Below are positions 50,405 to 59,037 of a stretch of 64,000 bases of DNA, in pieces. Origin of the DNA: Planotetraspora kaengkrachanensis (GTDB lineage: Bacteria; Actinomycetota; Actinomycetes; Streptosporangiales; Streptosporangiaceae); the NCBI RefSeq assembly GCF_016862895.1, contig NZ_BONV01000006.1, positions 186,001 through 250,000 on the forward strand. Reading direction: 5' to 3'. Position numbers and translations under genes: made by a program. Every line of letters starts with the position of its first letter. Position 1 is the stretch's first letter. Under the pieces are notes generated by a model, which worked only from the letters and a program-made list of their open reading frames with translations, had not been told where the DNA came from and ran no database searches.

Positions 50405-52224
50405 GGCCCCTGTCACTGGTGGTCGCCCGCCTCGTGCGCAACGACCTGCGCCGCTACCTCGTGGGCGGCCTGCTGTGGCTGCCGGTCAGCGTCATCCCGC
50501 TTGGCAGCGGGCTGTTGCTGCAGCAGATCTTCGACCGGATCGGCGGGGACCGCGTGGCGGGTCCGGACCAGATCCTCTGGCTGTGCGCGGCGTTCGTGGG
50601 CGTCGAGGTCGCCCGCAGTCTGATCATGTACGTCGCGAACCTGTACGGAGGCTACTGGTGGGACGCGATGGCGACCCTCTTGCGGGCCAACGTCCTCCGC
50701 TCGCTCCTGACCGCGCCAGGGCCCGCCGCGGGGAGGCAGCCGCACTCGCCGGGCGAATCGGTCGCCCGCCTCCGGGACGACGTGAGCGACCTGGTCGAAC
50801 TCGTCGACGAAAGCGTTCCGCTCGCCGGGACGTTCCTCTTCAGCGGCGCCGCACTGGCGATCATGGCGACCGTCGACCCCGTCATCACCCTGGTGCTGAT
50901 CGTGCCCATGATCGTGGCCGGCCTGCTCAGCCGGCTGATGAGCGCGGTGGTGCGGCGGCTGCACAGCCGTGCCCGGGGGCTCGGCGCGGCCGTCACGGCG
51001 TTCATCGGCGAGACCTTCGGCGGCGTGCTGGCGATCAAGACCACGGGCGCCGAGGACGCGGTGCTCGAGCGCCTGCGCGCGCACAACAGGAGCAGACGGG
51101 ACGCGGCCGTGAAGGACCGGCTCGCGGCCGACCTGCTCGAAACCTCGACGAGCGCGACCGTCGAGATCAGCATCGGCCTCGTCCTGCTGCTCGCGGCGCC
51201 CGCGATGCGCCGCGGCGACTTCACGGTCGGCGATCTCGCGCTGTTCACCAGCTACGTCGGCTGGCTCACCGCGCTGCCGCGCATCGTCGGCCGGGTGCTC
51301 TTCCGGCTGCCCCAGGCCGCGGTCTCGACCGAGCGGCTCACGCGGCTGATGGCGCCGCACGAGGACGCCGACCACCTGTCGAGGAACAGCGGCGTCTGGT
51401 TCCACCGGGAACCGCCCCGCCCGCCGGGGTCCGTGCCGGCCCACGACGACCCACTCGAGGTCCTCGAGGCGCGCGGGCTGACCGTGCGCCACGACGAGAG
51501 CGGCCGCGGTGTGCACGGGATCGACCTGGTGATCCGCCGGGGATCTTTCACCGTCGTCACCGGAGCCGTCGGATCGGGCAAGACGACTCTGGTGCGGGCC
51601 CTGCTCGGCCTGGCGCGGGCCGACGCGGGCACCGTCCTCTGGAACGGCCGGCCCGTCGCCGACCCGGGGACGTTCCTGGTGCCGGGCCGCGCGGCGTACG
51701 CGAGCCAGGTGCCGCGGCTGCTCTCGGAATCGCTCAGGGAGAACCTGCTCCTCGGCCGGTCCGGAGACGACGCCGACCTCGCCCGAGCGCTGGAGTCCGC
51801 GGCCTTCGAGGAGGACCTGGCCGAGATGCCCGACGGCCTGGACACGGTCGTCGGCCCCCGCGGCGTCCGGTTGTCCGGAGGCCAGGCACAGCGGGCGACC
51901 GCCGCGCGGGCGCTGGTCCGGATGCCCGACCTGCTGGTCGTCGACGACCTGTCGTCCGCTCTCGACGTGGAGACGGAGAAGCTGCTGTGGGACCGGATCG
52001 CCGGGGCCGCCCGCGACGGGCGCGGCCCCGCGACGCTGCTGGTGGTGTCGCACCGGCAGGCGGCGCTCGAGCGGGCCGACCAGGTCGTCGTGCTCGATCG
52101 CGGCAGGGTCGCCGGGCGCGGCACTCTCGGCGACGTCCTTGAGACCTGCCCGGAGATGCGGCGGCTGTGGCACGAGGAGCGCGTCGTCGAAGCCGAAGAG
52201 AGCCCGGTGCCGCCCGGCGGCTGA
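50401..52224 (+). CDS. ABC exporter half-transporter, subunit 2
   Basis: This 607-aa exporter subunit has six helices and an ATPase domain. Walker A is VTGAVGSGKTTL, the signature is canonical (VRLSGGQAQRA), but Walker B ends LLVVDDLSSALD, with Asp in place of the catalytic Glu; the H-loop is VSHRQ. It starts in the stop of subunit 1. The combination gives one consensus and one degenerate ATP site, as in BmrCD or TM287/288 exporters. Expression with the ribosome protection GTPase suggests drug export. Confidence 0.9.
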   Translation: MRPLSLVVARLVRNDLRRYLVGGLLWLPVSVIPLGSGLLLQQIFDRIGGDRVAGPDQILWLCAAFVGVEVARSLIMYVANLYGGYWWDAMATLLRANVLRSLLTAPGPAAGRQPHSPGESVARLRDDVSDLVELVDESVPLAGTFLFSGAALAIMATVDPVITLVLIVPMIVAGLLSRLMSAVVRRLHSRARGLGAAVTAFIGETFGGVLAIKTTGAEDAVLERLRAHNRSRRDAAVKDRLAADLLETSTSATVEISIGLVLLLAAPAMRRGDFTVGDLALFTSYVGWLTALPRIVGRVLFRLPQAAVSTERLTRLMAPHEDADHLSRNSGVWFHREPPRPPGSVPAHDDPLEVLEARGLTVRHDESGRGVHGIDLVIRRGSFTVVTGAVGSGKTTLVRALLGLARADAGTVLWNGRPVADPGTFLVPGRAAYASQVPRLLSESLRENLLLGRSGDDADLARALESAAFEEDLAEMPDGLDTVVGPRGVRLSGGQAQRATAARALVRMPDLLVVDDLSSALDVETEKLLWDRIAGAARDGRGPATLLVVSHRQAALERADQVVVLDRGRVAGRGTLGDVLETCPEMRRLWHEERVVEAEESPVPPGG

Positions 52225-52467
52225 GACACCCGCCGGTTCCCACGGCGGAGCGCGGCCGCGCCACGGCGGTCGTGCTCCCGTCCGCGCCGCCCCGCCGCCT
52301 GACCTGGCCGGACGTGTTGGCATGCTGGTCGCCACACTTTCATGGCGGCATCTCCGTCCTGTGCCGGGCGACTCCCACGATGAGCGTGAAAGCGGATCCG
52401 GGGATCGGGCTATACACACTGACCGCTTTTCACCCGTGGAGAGGCAACCGATGACAGGGAGGCTTTC

Positions 52468-53073
52468 GTGACCGCCCCACCCTGGCCGGACGTGTCCACC
52501 GAGATCCGGCTTTCCCACGACGAACCCGAACGGTTCGCCGCGGTGTTCGACGCGCACTTCAGCGAGATCCATCGATATGTGGCGAGCAGGCTCGGGCCGA
52601 GCGCCGCGGAGGACGTCGTCGCCGACACCTTTCTGACCGCGTTCCGCAACCGGTCGCGCTACGACGTGAGCCGGGGCGGCGTCCGCCCGTGGTTGTACGG
52701 CATCGCGACCAACCTGATCAGCCGGCAGCGGCGGGTGGAGGTGCGCGCGCTGCGAGCCATGGGCAGGCAGGGGCCGGAGCCCCACGCGGAAGGCCCGGAG
52801 AACCGGGTCGTCTCCGACGTCACGGCGCGGGGACTGAAGCCGGCGCTGGCCGCGGCGATCGCCTCGCTGAACGACGGTGATCGGGACGTGCTCCTGCTGG
52901 TGGCCCTGGCCGAGCTGACCCACGAGGAGGTCGCCGCGTCGCTCGGGATTCCGTACGGGACCGTCGGATCCCGGCTCAACCGCGCCAGGAAGAAGGTGCG
53001 CGCGGTCCTCGGCGACACCAACCCCATGAACGACCTCACGGACTTTTCGCGAAAGAAGAACCAGCATGGATGA
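52468..53073 (+). CDS. ECF RNA polymerase sigma factor
   Basis: This 201-aa ECF sigma factor has a sigma-2 region (FDAHFSEIHRYVASRLG, AEDVVADTFLTAFRNRSRYD, RPWLYGIATNLISRQRR) and a sigma-4 region (LNDGDRDVLLLVALAELTHEEVAASLGIPYGTVGSRLNRARK, abbreviated landmarks EEVAASLGIPYGTV). GTG at 52468 follows GGGAGG six bases upstream. The next gene, a membrane protein, overlaps by eight bases and is the probable regulator. The 243-bp gap before it holds no gene; the promoter is not obvious. The stimulus is unknown. Confidence 0.9.
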   Translation: MTAPPWPDVSTEIRLSHDEPERFAAVFDAHFSEIHRYVASRLGPSAAEDVVADTFLTAFRNRSRYDVSRGGVRPWLYGIATNLISRQRRVEVRALRAMGRQGPEPHAEGPENRVVSDVTARGLKPALAAAIASLNDGDRDVLLLVALAELTHEEVAASLGIPYGTVGSRLNRARKKVRAVLGDTNPMNDLTDFSRKKNQHG

Positions 53074-54205
53074 CCTGAAGATGGTGCGTGACGTGTACGG
53101 GGAGATCGCGCCCGACCCGCAGCTGGAGACCCGGATCCGGGCCAGGCTCGCCCACGAGGGCGGCCGTCCGTCGTCCCGGCGCGGATTCTCCCGCGGTCGC
53201 ATGGGCGTCAGCGTCGGGCTGCTCGCCGCGGCCGCCGCAGCCGCGGTCGCCGTCGCGGCTGTCGGCATAGGCGGCGGCATCGGCGGCGGCGGTTCGGGCA
53301 CGTCCCCCGTCGCGGGCGCCCCGAATACGGAGCTGTCGGCCAAGTCGATCCTGCTGGCCGCGGCGGACCAGGCGGCGAACGAGCCGACCGGCAGGTTCTG
53401 GCGGCTACACATGATCAGCGGCTCCTCCGGCAGGGTGGAGGGCGCGACGCCGTACACGGTCTTCAGCCCGAACGAGTTCGACGGCTGGCGTTCGCCGTCC
53501 GCACAGGAGACCGACTTCACCTTCCAGCGCGAGCTGGCCGCCTACCCGCTGACGAACGCGGACAAGGCCGCGTGGAAGGCGGACGGCTCGCCGTCGTCCT
53601 TCAAGGTGCGCAACAACGAGGACTTCTACACCTACCGGGCGACCGACGGCGTGTGGACCACGCAGCGGATCACCCCTGAGCTCAAGAAGTCCGCCTCGGC
53701 GTCCTTCAAGCAGCTGTGCGCCCGGGCGGACGCCGCCGCCAAGTGCCCGCCGAGCGCCCAGTTGACCTGGGCAGAGAAGGAGAAGATCGCCTCAGACCCG
53801 GCGCGGTTCGATGAGTTGCTCTTCCCCCGGTCGGCCCAGGGGCCGGACGCGGCAGGCAAGCTCGCCCAGGGGTTCAACTTCCTCATCGAGCAGCCGGCCT
53901 CGCCTGAGATCCGGGCCAGGGCGTTCCGCGTCCTCGCCGGGCTGCCCGGGGTCCGCAGCGTGGGCACGGTGAAGTCGCTGGACGGCCGCACCGGCGTCGG
54001 GATCGCCGCCGAGGGCAAGCTGGTCGAAGGCGGCGTCGCCACGTTCGAATACCAGATCATCCTCGACCCGAAGACCAGCAAGGTGATCGGGAACAAGATG
54101 ACCATCGTGGACGGGACCTACCGCGGCCTCGGCCCGGGGACGGTCCTGACCGAGCAGAGCGTCATGCAGGCGGGCTGGACCGCCGACACGCCGCACCACG
54201 GCTGA
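53066..54205 (+). CDS. CU044_5270-family membrane protein, partner of the ECF sigma factor
   Basis: This 379-aa protein has a cytoplasmic N-terminus of about 45 residues (MVRDVYGEIAPDPQLETRIRARL), one transmembrane helix (about 48-72, VGLLAAAAAAAVAVAAVGIG) and a large extracytoplasmic domain (PTGRFWRLHMISG, GLPGVRSVGTVKSLDGRTGVGIA, YQIILDPKTSKVIGN). This is the CU044_5270 layout seen next to ECF sigma genes in actinobacteria. It overlaps the sigma gene by eight bases, so equal expression is likely. An anti-sigma role is assumed, not shown. Confidence 0.83.
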   Translation: MDDLKMVRDVYGEIAPDPQLETRIRARLAHEGGRPSSRRGFSRGRMGVSVGLLAAAAAAAVAVAAVGIGGGIGGGGSGTSPVAGAPNTELSAKSILLAAADQAANEPTGRFWRLHMISGSSGRVEGATPYTVFSPNEFDGWRSPSAQETDFTFQRELAAYPLTNADKAAWKADGSPSSFKVRNNEDFYTYRATDGVWTTQRITPELKKSASASFKQLCARADAAAKCPPSAQLTWAEKEKIASDPARFDELLFPRSAQGPDAAGKLAQGFNFLIEQPASPEIRARAFRVLAGLPGVRSVGTVKSLDGRTGVGIAAEGKLVEGGVATFEYQIILDPKTSKVIGNKMTIVDGTYRGLGPGTVLTEQSVMQAGWTADTPHHG

Positions 54206-54223
54206 ACGGCAGCCTTCTGAGAC

Positions 54224-54258
54224 CGGAGGCCGGAGTGACTCGCCCACTCCGGCCTCCG
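54224..54258 (+). terminator. Terminator after the sigma/partner pair
   Basis: CGGAGGCCGGAGTG (54224-54237) pairs perfectly over 14 bp with CACTCCGGCCTCCG (54245-54258) around a seven-base loop, 18 bp after the stop codon. Confidence 0.85.
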
Positions 54259-54396
54259 CTGTGTTCCCTGCGATCCGCCGATTCGGCGAAGCCCGGCCGG
54301 AGAGGACGATGCGGGGGCACGCCCTGAGGCCGGCGGCGAAGGACCGGCGCGGGAACCCGACGCCGGGTCGCGGAGTAGAAGCAGGGAGGAGGCATC

Positions 54397-54930
54397 ATGC
54401 GCACATTTATCAGCCCGGTGGCGATCGCGGCCGTTCTCGCGACGGCCGCCTGCACGTCCGGCTCCGCCGGCGGTACGGCCACGGCGGACGGGACGGCACC
54501 CGCCACGCCCGCCGTCGCGAGCGGCGTTCCGTCCACCCCGCCGCCTTCGCTCCCGCCGACCGCGGAGCCGGCGACCGGTCGGTGCGGCACGCCGGTCACG
54601 GACACGGGGGCGGGCATGCCGGACCTGCGGGGGACGTCCCCGGACGCCGAGTTGTGGGCGTTGCCGTTCGCGGCCATGCCGTTCAAGCGGGGTGAGGAGG
54701 TGAAGATCGTCTGGCGGATGACCGGAAGCGGGCCGCTCGTGGTCGGAGCCACTCTTCCGGACGGCACGAAGGCCACGCTGGCGTGGGGACCGCAGCAACA
54801 TTCCGGGTCGAACTGGAAGCGGCCGGGCGAAGAGTGGGGAACCGGCTTGGTCTTCCCCAAGAAGGGCTGCTGGAAGGTGCACCTGACGCGCACCGCCGGA
54901 CAGGGAGACGTCTGGTTCGCCGTCAGGTGA
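54397..54930 (+). CDS. Small lipoprotein of unknown function
   Basis: This 177-aa lipoprotein has a signal MRTFISPVAIAAVLATAAC with the lipidated Cys at residue 19. A Pro/Ala/Thr-rich linker follows (about 20-60), then a compact beta domain with two cysteines (GRCGTPVTDTG and KKGCWKVHLTRT) that probably form a disulfide. GGGAGGAGG precedes the ATG. It is monocistronic. I do not recognise the domain. Confidence 0.8.
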   Translation: MRTFISPVAIAAVLATAACTSGSAGGTATADGTAPATPAVASGVPSTPPPSLPPTAEPATGRCGTPVTDTGAGMPDLRGTSPDAELWALPFAAMPFKRGEEVKIVWRMTGSGPLVVGATLPDGTKATLAWGPQQHSGSNWKRPGEEWGTGLVFPKKGCWKVHLTRTAGQGDVWFAVR

Positions 54931-55018
54931 CCGTCGCGGCGGCGTCCGGTTCCGTGCCGATCTCCCATGAGCGTGCGGAAATAAGGTGGAGCCCCTGAGC
55001 CTTTCGGGAGGACACCAC

Positions 55019-55453
55019 ATGATCGACATCGGCCGCCTCACCCCGGCGGACCGCGATGGCTGGCAGACGCTGTTCCGCGGCTACAACACCTTCTACGAGC
55101 GGACGCTCCCCGCCGAGATGTACGACCGGGCCTGGAACGCCTTCCAGGAGGACACCCGGATGCACGCCTTCTGCGCGAAGATCGACGGCGGGCTGGTGGG
55201 GATCACGCACTTCCTCGTGCACGCCAGCACCACGGCGGAGGACGTGTGCTACCTGCAGGACCTGTTCACCGCGCCGGAGGCCCGGGGTAAGGGGGTGGCG
55301 CGCGCCCTCATCGGCGCGGTGACCGGATGGGCGCGGGAGCGGGGCTGCAGCCGGGTGTACTGGTCCACCCAGGCGACCAACGCCACCGCCCGCAGGTTGT
55401 ACGACCAGGTCGCCGTCAACCGGGGTTTCATCCTCTACCAGATCAGCCTGTAG
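55019..55453 (+). CDS. GNAT-family N-acetyltransferase
   Basis: This 144-aa acetyltransferase has the acetyl-CoA binding motif A, LFTAPEARGKGVARALIGAV (R-x-x-G-x-G/A), and motif B, WSTQATNATARRLYDQVA; it begins IDIGRLTPADRDGWQTLF. GGGAGGA lies six bases before the ATG. The acceptor is unknown. It is convergent with a small HhH-like gene across a strong hairpin. Confidence 0.88.
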   Translation: MIDIGRLTPADRDGWQTLFRGYNTFYERTLPAEMYDRAWNAFQEDTRMHAFCAKIDGGLVGITHFLVHASTTAEDVCYLQDLFTAPEARGKGVARALIGAVTGWARERGCSRVYWSTQATNATARRLYDQVAVNRGFILYQISL

Positions 55454-55469
55454 CGGGCCGGACGCGCGG

Positions 55470-55498
55470 AAGGGTGCCGCCGGAGTGGCGGCACCCTT
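55470..55498. terminator. Bidirectional terminator between GNAT and HhH-like genes
   Basis: AAGGGTGCCGCC (55470-55481) pairs perfectly with GGCGGCACCCTT (55487-55498) around GGAGT. T- and A-rich ends on both sides suit termination of both converging transcripts. Confidence 0.88.
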
Positions 55499-55519
55499 CT
55501 TCCACGCGGGATGAAACGA

Positions 55520-55744
55520 CTACTTGGCGCTGTCGTCGAGCGCGACGAGCGCGGCGGCGTACCGGAAAATCTGGCTGCGGCCGAGGTCGCCGATCGTGAC
55601 GATGCCGAGCGTGCGGGCCAGCGCCTCGGCGCCGGCCTCGCCCACGCCGGCGAGGGCGGCGACGGGGGCGTCCACGAGCTTGTCGAGGGTGTACTCCTCG
55701 TACTCCCGGTCGAGCAGCTTGTCGAGGTTGGCAGAAACCGCCAT
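55520..55744 (-). CDS. Small helix-hairpin-helix-like protein
   Basis: This 74-aa protein reads MAVSANLDKLLDREYEEY, then VDAPVAALAGVGEAGAEALARTLGIVTIGDLG, which resembles a helix-hairpin-helix motif (LAGVGEAGAEAL) as found in DNA-binding or scaffold proteins. GGAGA precedes the ATG at 55744. It is alone, upstream of a bidirectional terminator. Small proteins of this type are widespread in actinobacteria, but the role is unknown. Confidence 0.68.
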   Translation of the reverse strand: MAVSANLDKLLDREYEEYTLDKLVDAPVAALAGVGEAGAEALARTLGIVTIGDLGRSQIFRYAAALVALDDSAK

Positions 55745-55865
55745 GGATATCTCCAATGTTTACGATCTTTAAGGCCGCTTGTGTACGGCTTGATCGGAAT
55801 CTTTGCAGATTCAACCCGTGCGGGTGATTCGTCCGCTCAAAGTCGTCAGGCACCCGGGGACGGGG

Positions 55866-56879
55866 CTACCGGCTCGGGAGCGATCGCGGCAGCCCGAACC
55901 ACGGGAGCACGTCGTTGTCGAACCGGGTCATGGCGCTGATCCGGTCGCCGGAGAGGGTGAGCACGAACAGGCCGGTCCCGTGCCGGATGCCGGTTGGGGT
56001 GCGCAAATACGCTCCGAACGCCGGCTGGCCGTTGGCTCGCGTCGGCACGAGGTCGAACCTCCGGTTCGCGCCGAAGATGCCCGTGCAGAAGCGCGCCACG
56101 ACGTCTCGGCCCTCGTATTCGAGGGGCATCGGCGGCATCGAAACGAAGACGTCGTCCGTCAGCATGGACACCAGCGCGCCGAGATCGGCGGACTCGTACG
56201 CGCTGACGAACCTCGCCACGACTGCGTCCTCGGCGGGCGAGCCGGACGCGGGGGGCGGTTCACGGTCGGGAGCCTGCAGCCGTCGCCGAAGGCCGGCGCG
56301 CGCCCGTTTGAGGGCGCTGTTGACCGACTCGACGCTCGAGTCGAGCATGCCGGCCACCTCGGCGGCGTGGAATCCGAGGACGTCGCGCAGGACGAGGACG
56401 GCGACCTGACGAGGCGGCAGGACCTGAAGCGCGGTCACGAACGCCAGAGAAACGGATTCGCTCTGCTCGAAACGGGCCTCCGGGCCGAGCGGCACGTGAA
56501 TCGCGTCGGCAAGGAAGGCGTCGGGAATCGGCTCGAGCCACACGACCTGGCCGAGCCGGGTCGGTTCGGGCGGTTCGACCCCGGGCACGTCCCACTCCCT
56601 GGCCGGTCGCCGGCTGGCCGAGCGACGCGCGTTGAGGCACCGGTTGGTGGCGATCCGATAGAGCCAGGTGCGGATCGAGGCGCGCCCCTGGAACCCGCCG
56701 AAGCCCTGCCAGGCGGCCAGCAGCACGTCCTGCAGGACGTCCTCGGCATCGTGAAAGGAGCCGAGCATCCTGTAGCAGTGCACCTGCAACTCCCGGCGGT
56801 GCGGCTCGGTCAGTTCCCGGAACGCGTCGCCGTCCCCGGCCTGTGCTCTTGAGATCAGGTCGGCTGTCACTGCTCCCAC
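55866..56879 (-). CDS. ECF sigma factor with C-terminal SnoaL-like domain
   Basis: This 337-aa protein has sigma-2 (about residues 10-85, DLISRAQAGDGDAFREL, HDAEDVLQDVLLAAWQG), sigma-4 (about 140-200, LQVLPPRQVAVLVLRDVLGFHAAEVAGML) and a SnoaL-like domain (about 220-335). It differs from the ECF41 protein at 1398: the DGGGK and NPDKL motifs are absent, and the region between sigma-2 and sigma-4 is longer, as in the TIGR02960-like group. GTG at 56879 is the chosen start; an upstream ATG at 56933 is possible. It is divergent from the frameshifted SDR gene. Confidence 0.85.
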   Translation of the reverse strand: MGAVTADLISRAQAGDGDAFRELTEPHRRELQVHCYRMLGSFHDAEDVLQDVLLAAWQGFGGFQGRASIRTWLYRIATNRCLNARRSASRRPAREWDVPGVEPPEPTRLGQVVWLEPIPDAFLADAIHVPLGPEARFEQSESVSLAFVTALQVLPPRQVAVLVLRDVLGFHAAEVAGMLDSSVESVNSALKRARAGLRRRLQAPDREPPPASGSPAEDAVVARFVSAYESADLGALVSMLTDDVFVSMPPMPLEYEGRDVVARFCTGIFGANRRFDLVPTRANGQPAFGAYLRTPTGIRHGTGLFVLTLSGDRISAMTRFDNDVLPWFGLPRSLPSR

Positions 56880-57082
56880 CTTCGCGTCACCTTCTTCGCA
56901 GATCCTGTCGTACGTCCGTCTGTGTACGGACACCGGTCAAGGGGGCGAACTGGGCGGTCGGCGGACGCCCATTTCCCCGGCCTGGCGGTGTCTGCATCGT
57001 CGGCGGATCCGGGTTCGGGCCGCCGCTCGACACTCGCGGGGTGGGCGGTTGCGACCACCCGGAGCATAGGAAGGAATCAGAG

Positions 57083-57870
57083 ATGTCGCTGAAGGACAAG
57101 GTCGCGGTGGTCTACGGAGCCGGAGGCTCGATCGGCGGGGCCGTCGCACGCGCCTTCGCGTCCGAAGGGGCGAAGGTCTTCCTCACCGGACACTCCCTGG
57201 CATCCGTCGAGATCGTCGCCAAGGACATCGTCTCCGCCGGCGGATCGGCCGAGGCTGCGGAGGTCGACGCACTCGACGAGCAGGCCGTGGACGGGCACCT
57301 GCGGTCCGTGGTCGATCAGGCGGGCCGCGTCGACGTCTCGTTCAACGCCATCGGGATCCCGGACACGGGGATTGTGGGCGTCCCGCTGGCCGACCTGGAC
57401 GTCGAGCGGTTCTCCCTGCCGATCGCGGCCTACACGACGTCGTACTTCCTGACCGCACGCCTGGCCGCGCGGCGCATGATCCCGAACAACTCGGGGTGAT
57501 CATAACCGTCAGCGCGCTCCCCGCACGAATGGGCTCGCGCCTGAACGGGGGCTACGGGCCGGCGCAGGCCGCCAAGGAGGCGCTCACCCGGGACCTGTCC
57601 GCTGAGCTCGCTCCGCACGGCATCCGCGTGGTCTGCCTGCGACCACACGGCATCCCCGAGACGAGCACCATGAAGGAGGTCTTCGACACCAAGGCGGTGG
57701 CGGGCATGACCTGGGAACAGTTCGCCGGATACCTCGCCGGCACGACCCACCCGCGACGCGTCCAGACGCTCGCGGAGGTGGCGAACACGGCGGTCTTCAT
57801 GGCGTCCGACAAGGCGAGCGGGATGACGGGAACGACCGTCAACCTGACCATGGGCAGCCTGGACGACTAG
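57083..57870 (+). pseudogene. Short-chain dehydrogenase/reductase split by a one-base frameshift
   Basis: The first part (57083-57499) encodes MSLKDKVAVVYGAGGSIGGA and FNAIGIPDTGIVGVPLADL of an SDR Rossmann fold and ends prematurely after MIPNNSG. The second part (57496-57870), in the next frame, encodes IITVSALPARMGSR, GGYGPAQAAKEALTRDL and the normal C-terminus. One extra G in the run TCGGGGTGATC at 57491-57501 would join them into a normal 262-aa SDR. The stop and a GTG overlap (GTGA, 57496-57499), so reinitiation could give two chains. AAGGA precedes the ATG. Confidence 0.8.
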
Positions 57871-58050
57871 TCTGCTGAGTCTGGAATTCGGTTCAGACAT
57901 CCGGCGAGGCGTTCAAGGATCTCGTCCGCGGTCTTGGTCCATACGTAGGGCTCGGGGTCGCTGTTCCAGGTGGCGATCCAGTTACGGATGTCGGCCTCGA
58001 GGGCCTGGATGGACTTGTGGACGCCTCGCCGTATCCGCTTGTTGGTCAGA
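57867..58050 (-). pseudogene. IS630-family transposase C-terminal remnant
   Basis: Reverse translation reads TNKRIRRGVHKSIQALEADI, RNWIATWNSDPEPYVWTKTA and DEILERLAGCLNRI before a TAG at 57869-57867. This is the conserved C-terminus of IS630-type transposases (WxxTWNxxPxPYVWTKTADEIL). The catalytic DDE part is absent. The stop codon overlaps the stop of the SDR gene on the other strand. Confidence 0.82.
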
Positions 58051-58059
58051 CGGCTTCAG

Positions 58060-58881
58060 CTATGTCGTCGGGCTGGTCAGAGCATTGGCCAGGACCGCTG
58101 CGAACTCGACGGGCCGGGACCAGTAGCCGGTGTGGTCACCGGGGAAGTCGACAATGCGTTTTCCCCATCGGTCGGCCAGGGTGGTGCTGGGGCGATAAGG
58201 AAAGTGTTGTCGCGAGTCGCGGCCGCCGGCCATCATGATCCGCGCCTGCTGAGCGTCCAGCGCCTTGAGGTCAGGGCGATAGCCGGGCGCCTGCCGTACC
58301 TCATGACGAAGGAAGAAGTCCAGATTGCTCGAGAGTCGGTTGATCAGCTCGGGGTCGACACCGGTCGGCCGCTCAAGCGCGTCCGCGCCGATGCCGGTCA
58401 TGAACACCTGCATGGCCCGGCCGGCACCTTCACGCCGGTACGTCTCGTAGACCTCTTCGAAGAACGCTCGCCACTCCGACGCGTCCGGCAGCACTTCTGC
58501 CAGGGGCGGTTCGTGAGCGATGAGCCTGGTGACCAGGTCAGGGCTCTGGCTCGTAAGCGCGAGTCCTACGACCGCGCCCGCACTGCTGCCGAAAACGTGG
58601 GAAGGTCCGGCGGCGACGGTCTTGAGCAGGCAACGCGCGTCGCCTACGTGCGTCTCGCTCCACCCTGCTTCCAGGGGCCCGTCGAGCGTGCTGCGTGAGA
58701 ACCCACGTCGGTCGTAGGTGATCACGGTGAACCGGTCGGCGAGCAGGTCCGCAATGGCGTCGAAGAGGCCGGCGTCGCCGTTGCTTCCCGGGATCAGCAG
58801 GAGCGTGGGCCCCCTGCCGCGGAGCTCGTAGTAGAGGCGGCCGCCGGGCACGTGCAAGGCGTGAGTCTGTTTGACAGGCAT
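58060..58881 (-). CDS. Alpha/beta-fold hydrolase
   Basis: This 273-aa alpha/beta hydrolase has the oxyanion region LLLIPGSNGDAG, YDRRGFSRS, the nucleophile elbow FGSSAGAVVGL (Ser) and the catalytic His in FPGDHTGYW. There is no signal peptide. The start ATG at 58881 is followed upstream by two related inverted repeats, so the gene is probably repressed by a TetR-type protein that is not encoded nearby. The substrate is unknown. Confidence 0.87.
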   Translation of the reverse strand: MPVKQTHALHVPGGRLYYELRGRGPTLLLIPGSNGDAGLFDAIADLLADRFTVITYDRRGFSRSTLDGPLEAGWSETHVGDARCLLKTVAAGPSHVFGSSAGAVVGLALTSQSPDLVTRLIAHEPPLAEVLPDASEWRAFFEEVYETYRREGAGRAMQVFMTGIGADALERPTGVDPELINRLSSNLDFFLRHEVRQAPGYRPDLKALDAQQARIMMAGGRDSRQHFPYRPSTTLADRWGKRIVDFPGDHTGYWSRPVEFAAVLANALTSPTT

Positions 58882-58900
58882 GACGCGGCCCTCCCGGTAG

Positions 58901-58947
58901 CTTACTTGCCGTCAGGTAAGTACTCTACTTGCCTGCCGTCAAGTAAG
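58901..58947. promoter_or_regulatory. Tandem TetR-type operators before the alpha/beta hydrolase
   Basis: CTTACTTGCCGTCAGGTAAG (58901-58920) is an imperfect 20-bp palindrome. A second one, TACTTG...CAAGTA (58926-58945), follows with the shared words ACTTGCC and GTCA(A/G)GTAAG. They sit 20 to 65 bp before the start codon on the reverse strand. No regulator gene adjoins them. From 58948 to 59037 I see nothing else. Confidence 0.6.
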
Positions 58948-59037
58948 CAGGGGTCGCTTCGTTGAAGCGACCTGTATCGCGCTACACGGAGGGCACACCC
59001 GACCTATGAAACAGGCCCTGGCTGTACGTGGCCGGCG

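Noticed and set aside
57083-57870. Two separate functional SDR genes.
   Set aside because: Each part is only half of a Rossmann-fold SDR; one inserted G restores a normal single protein, so a frameshift is the simpler reading.
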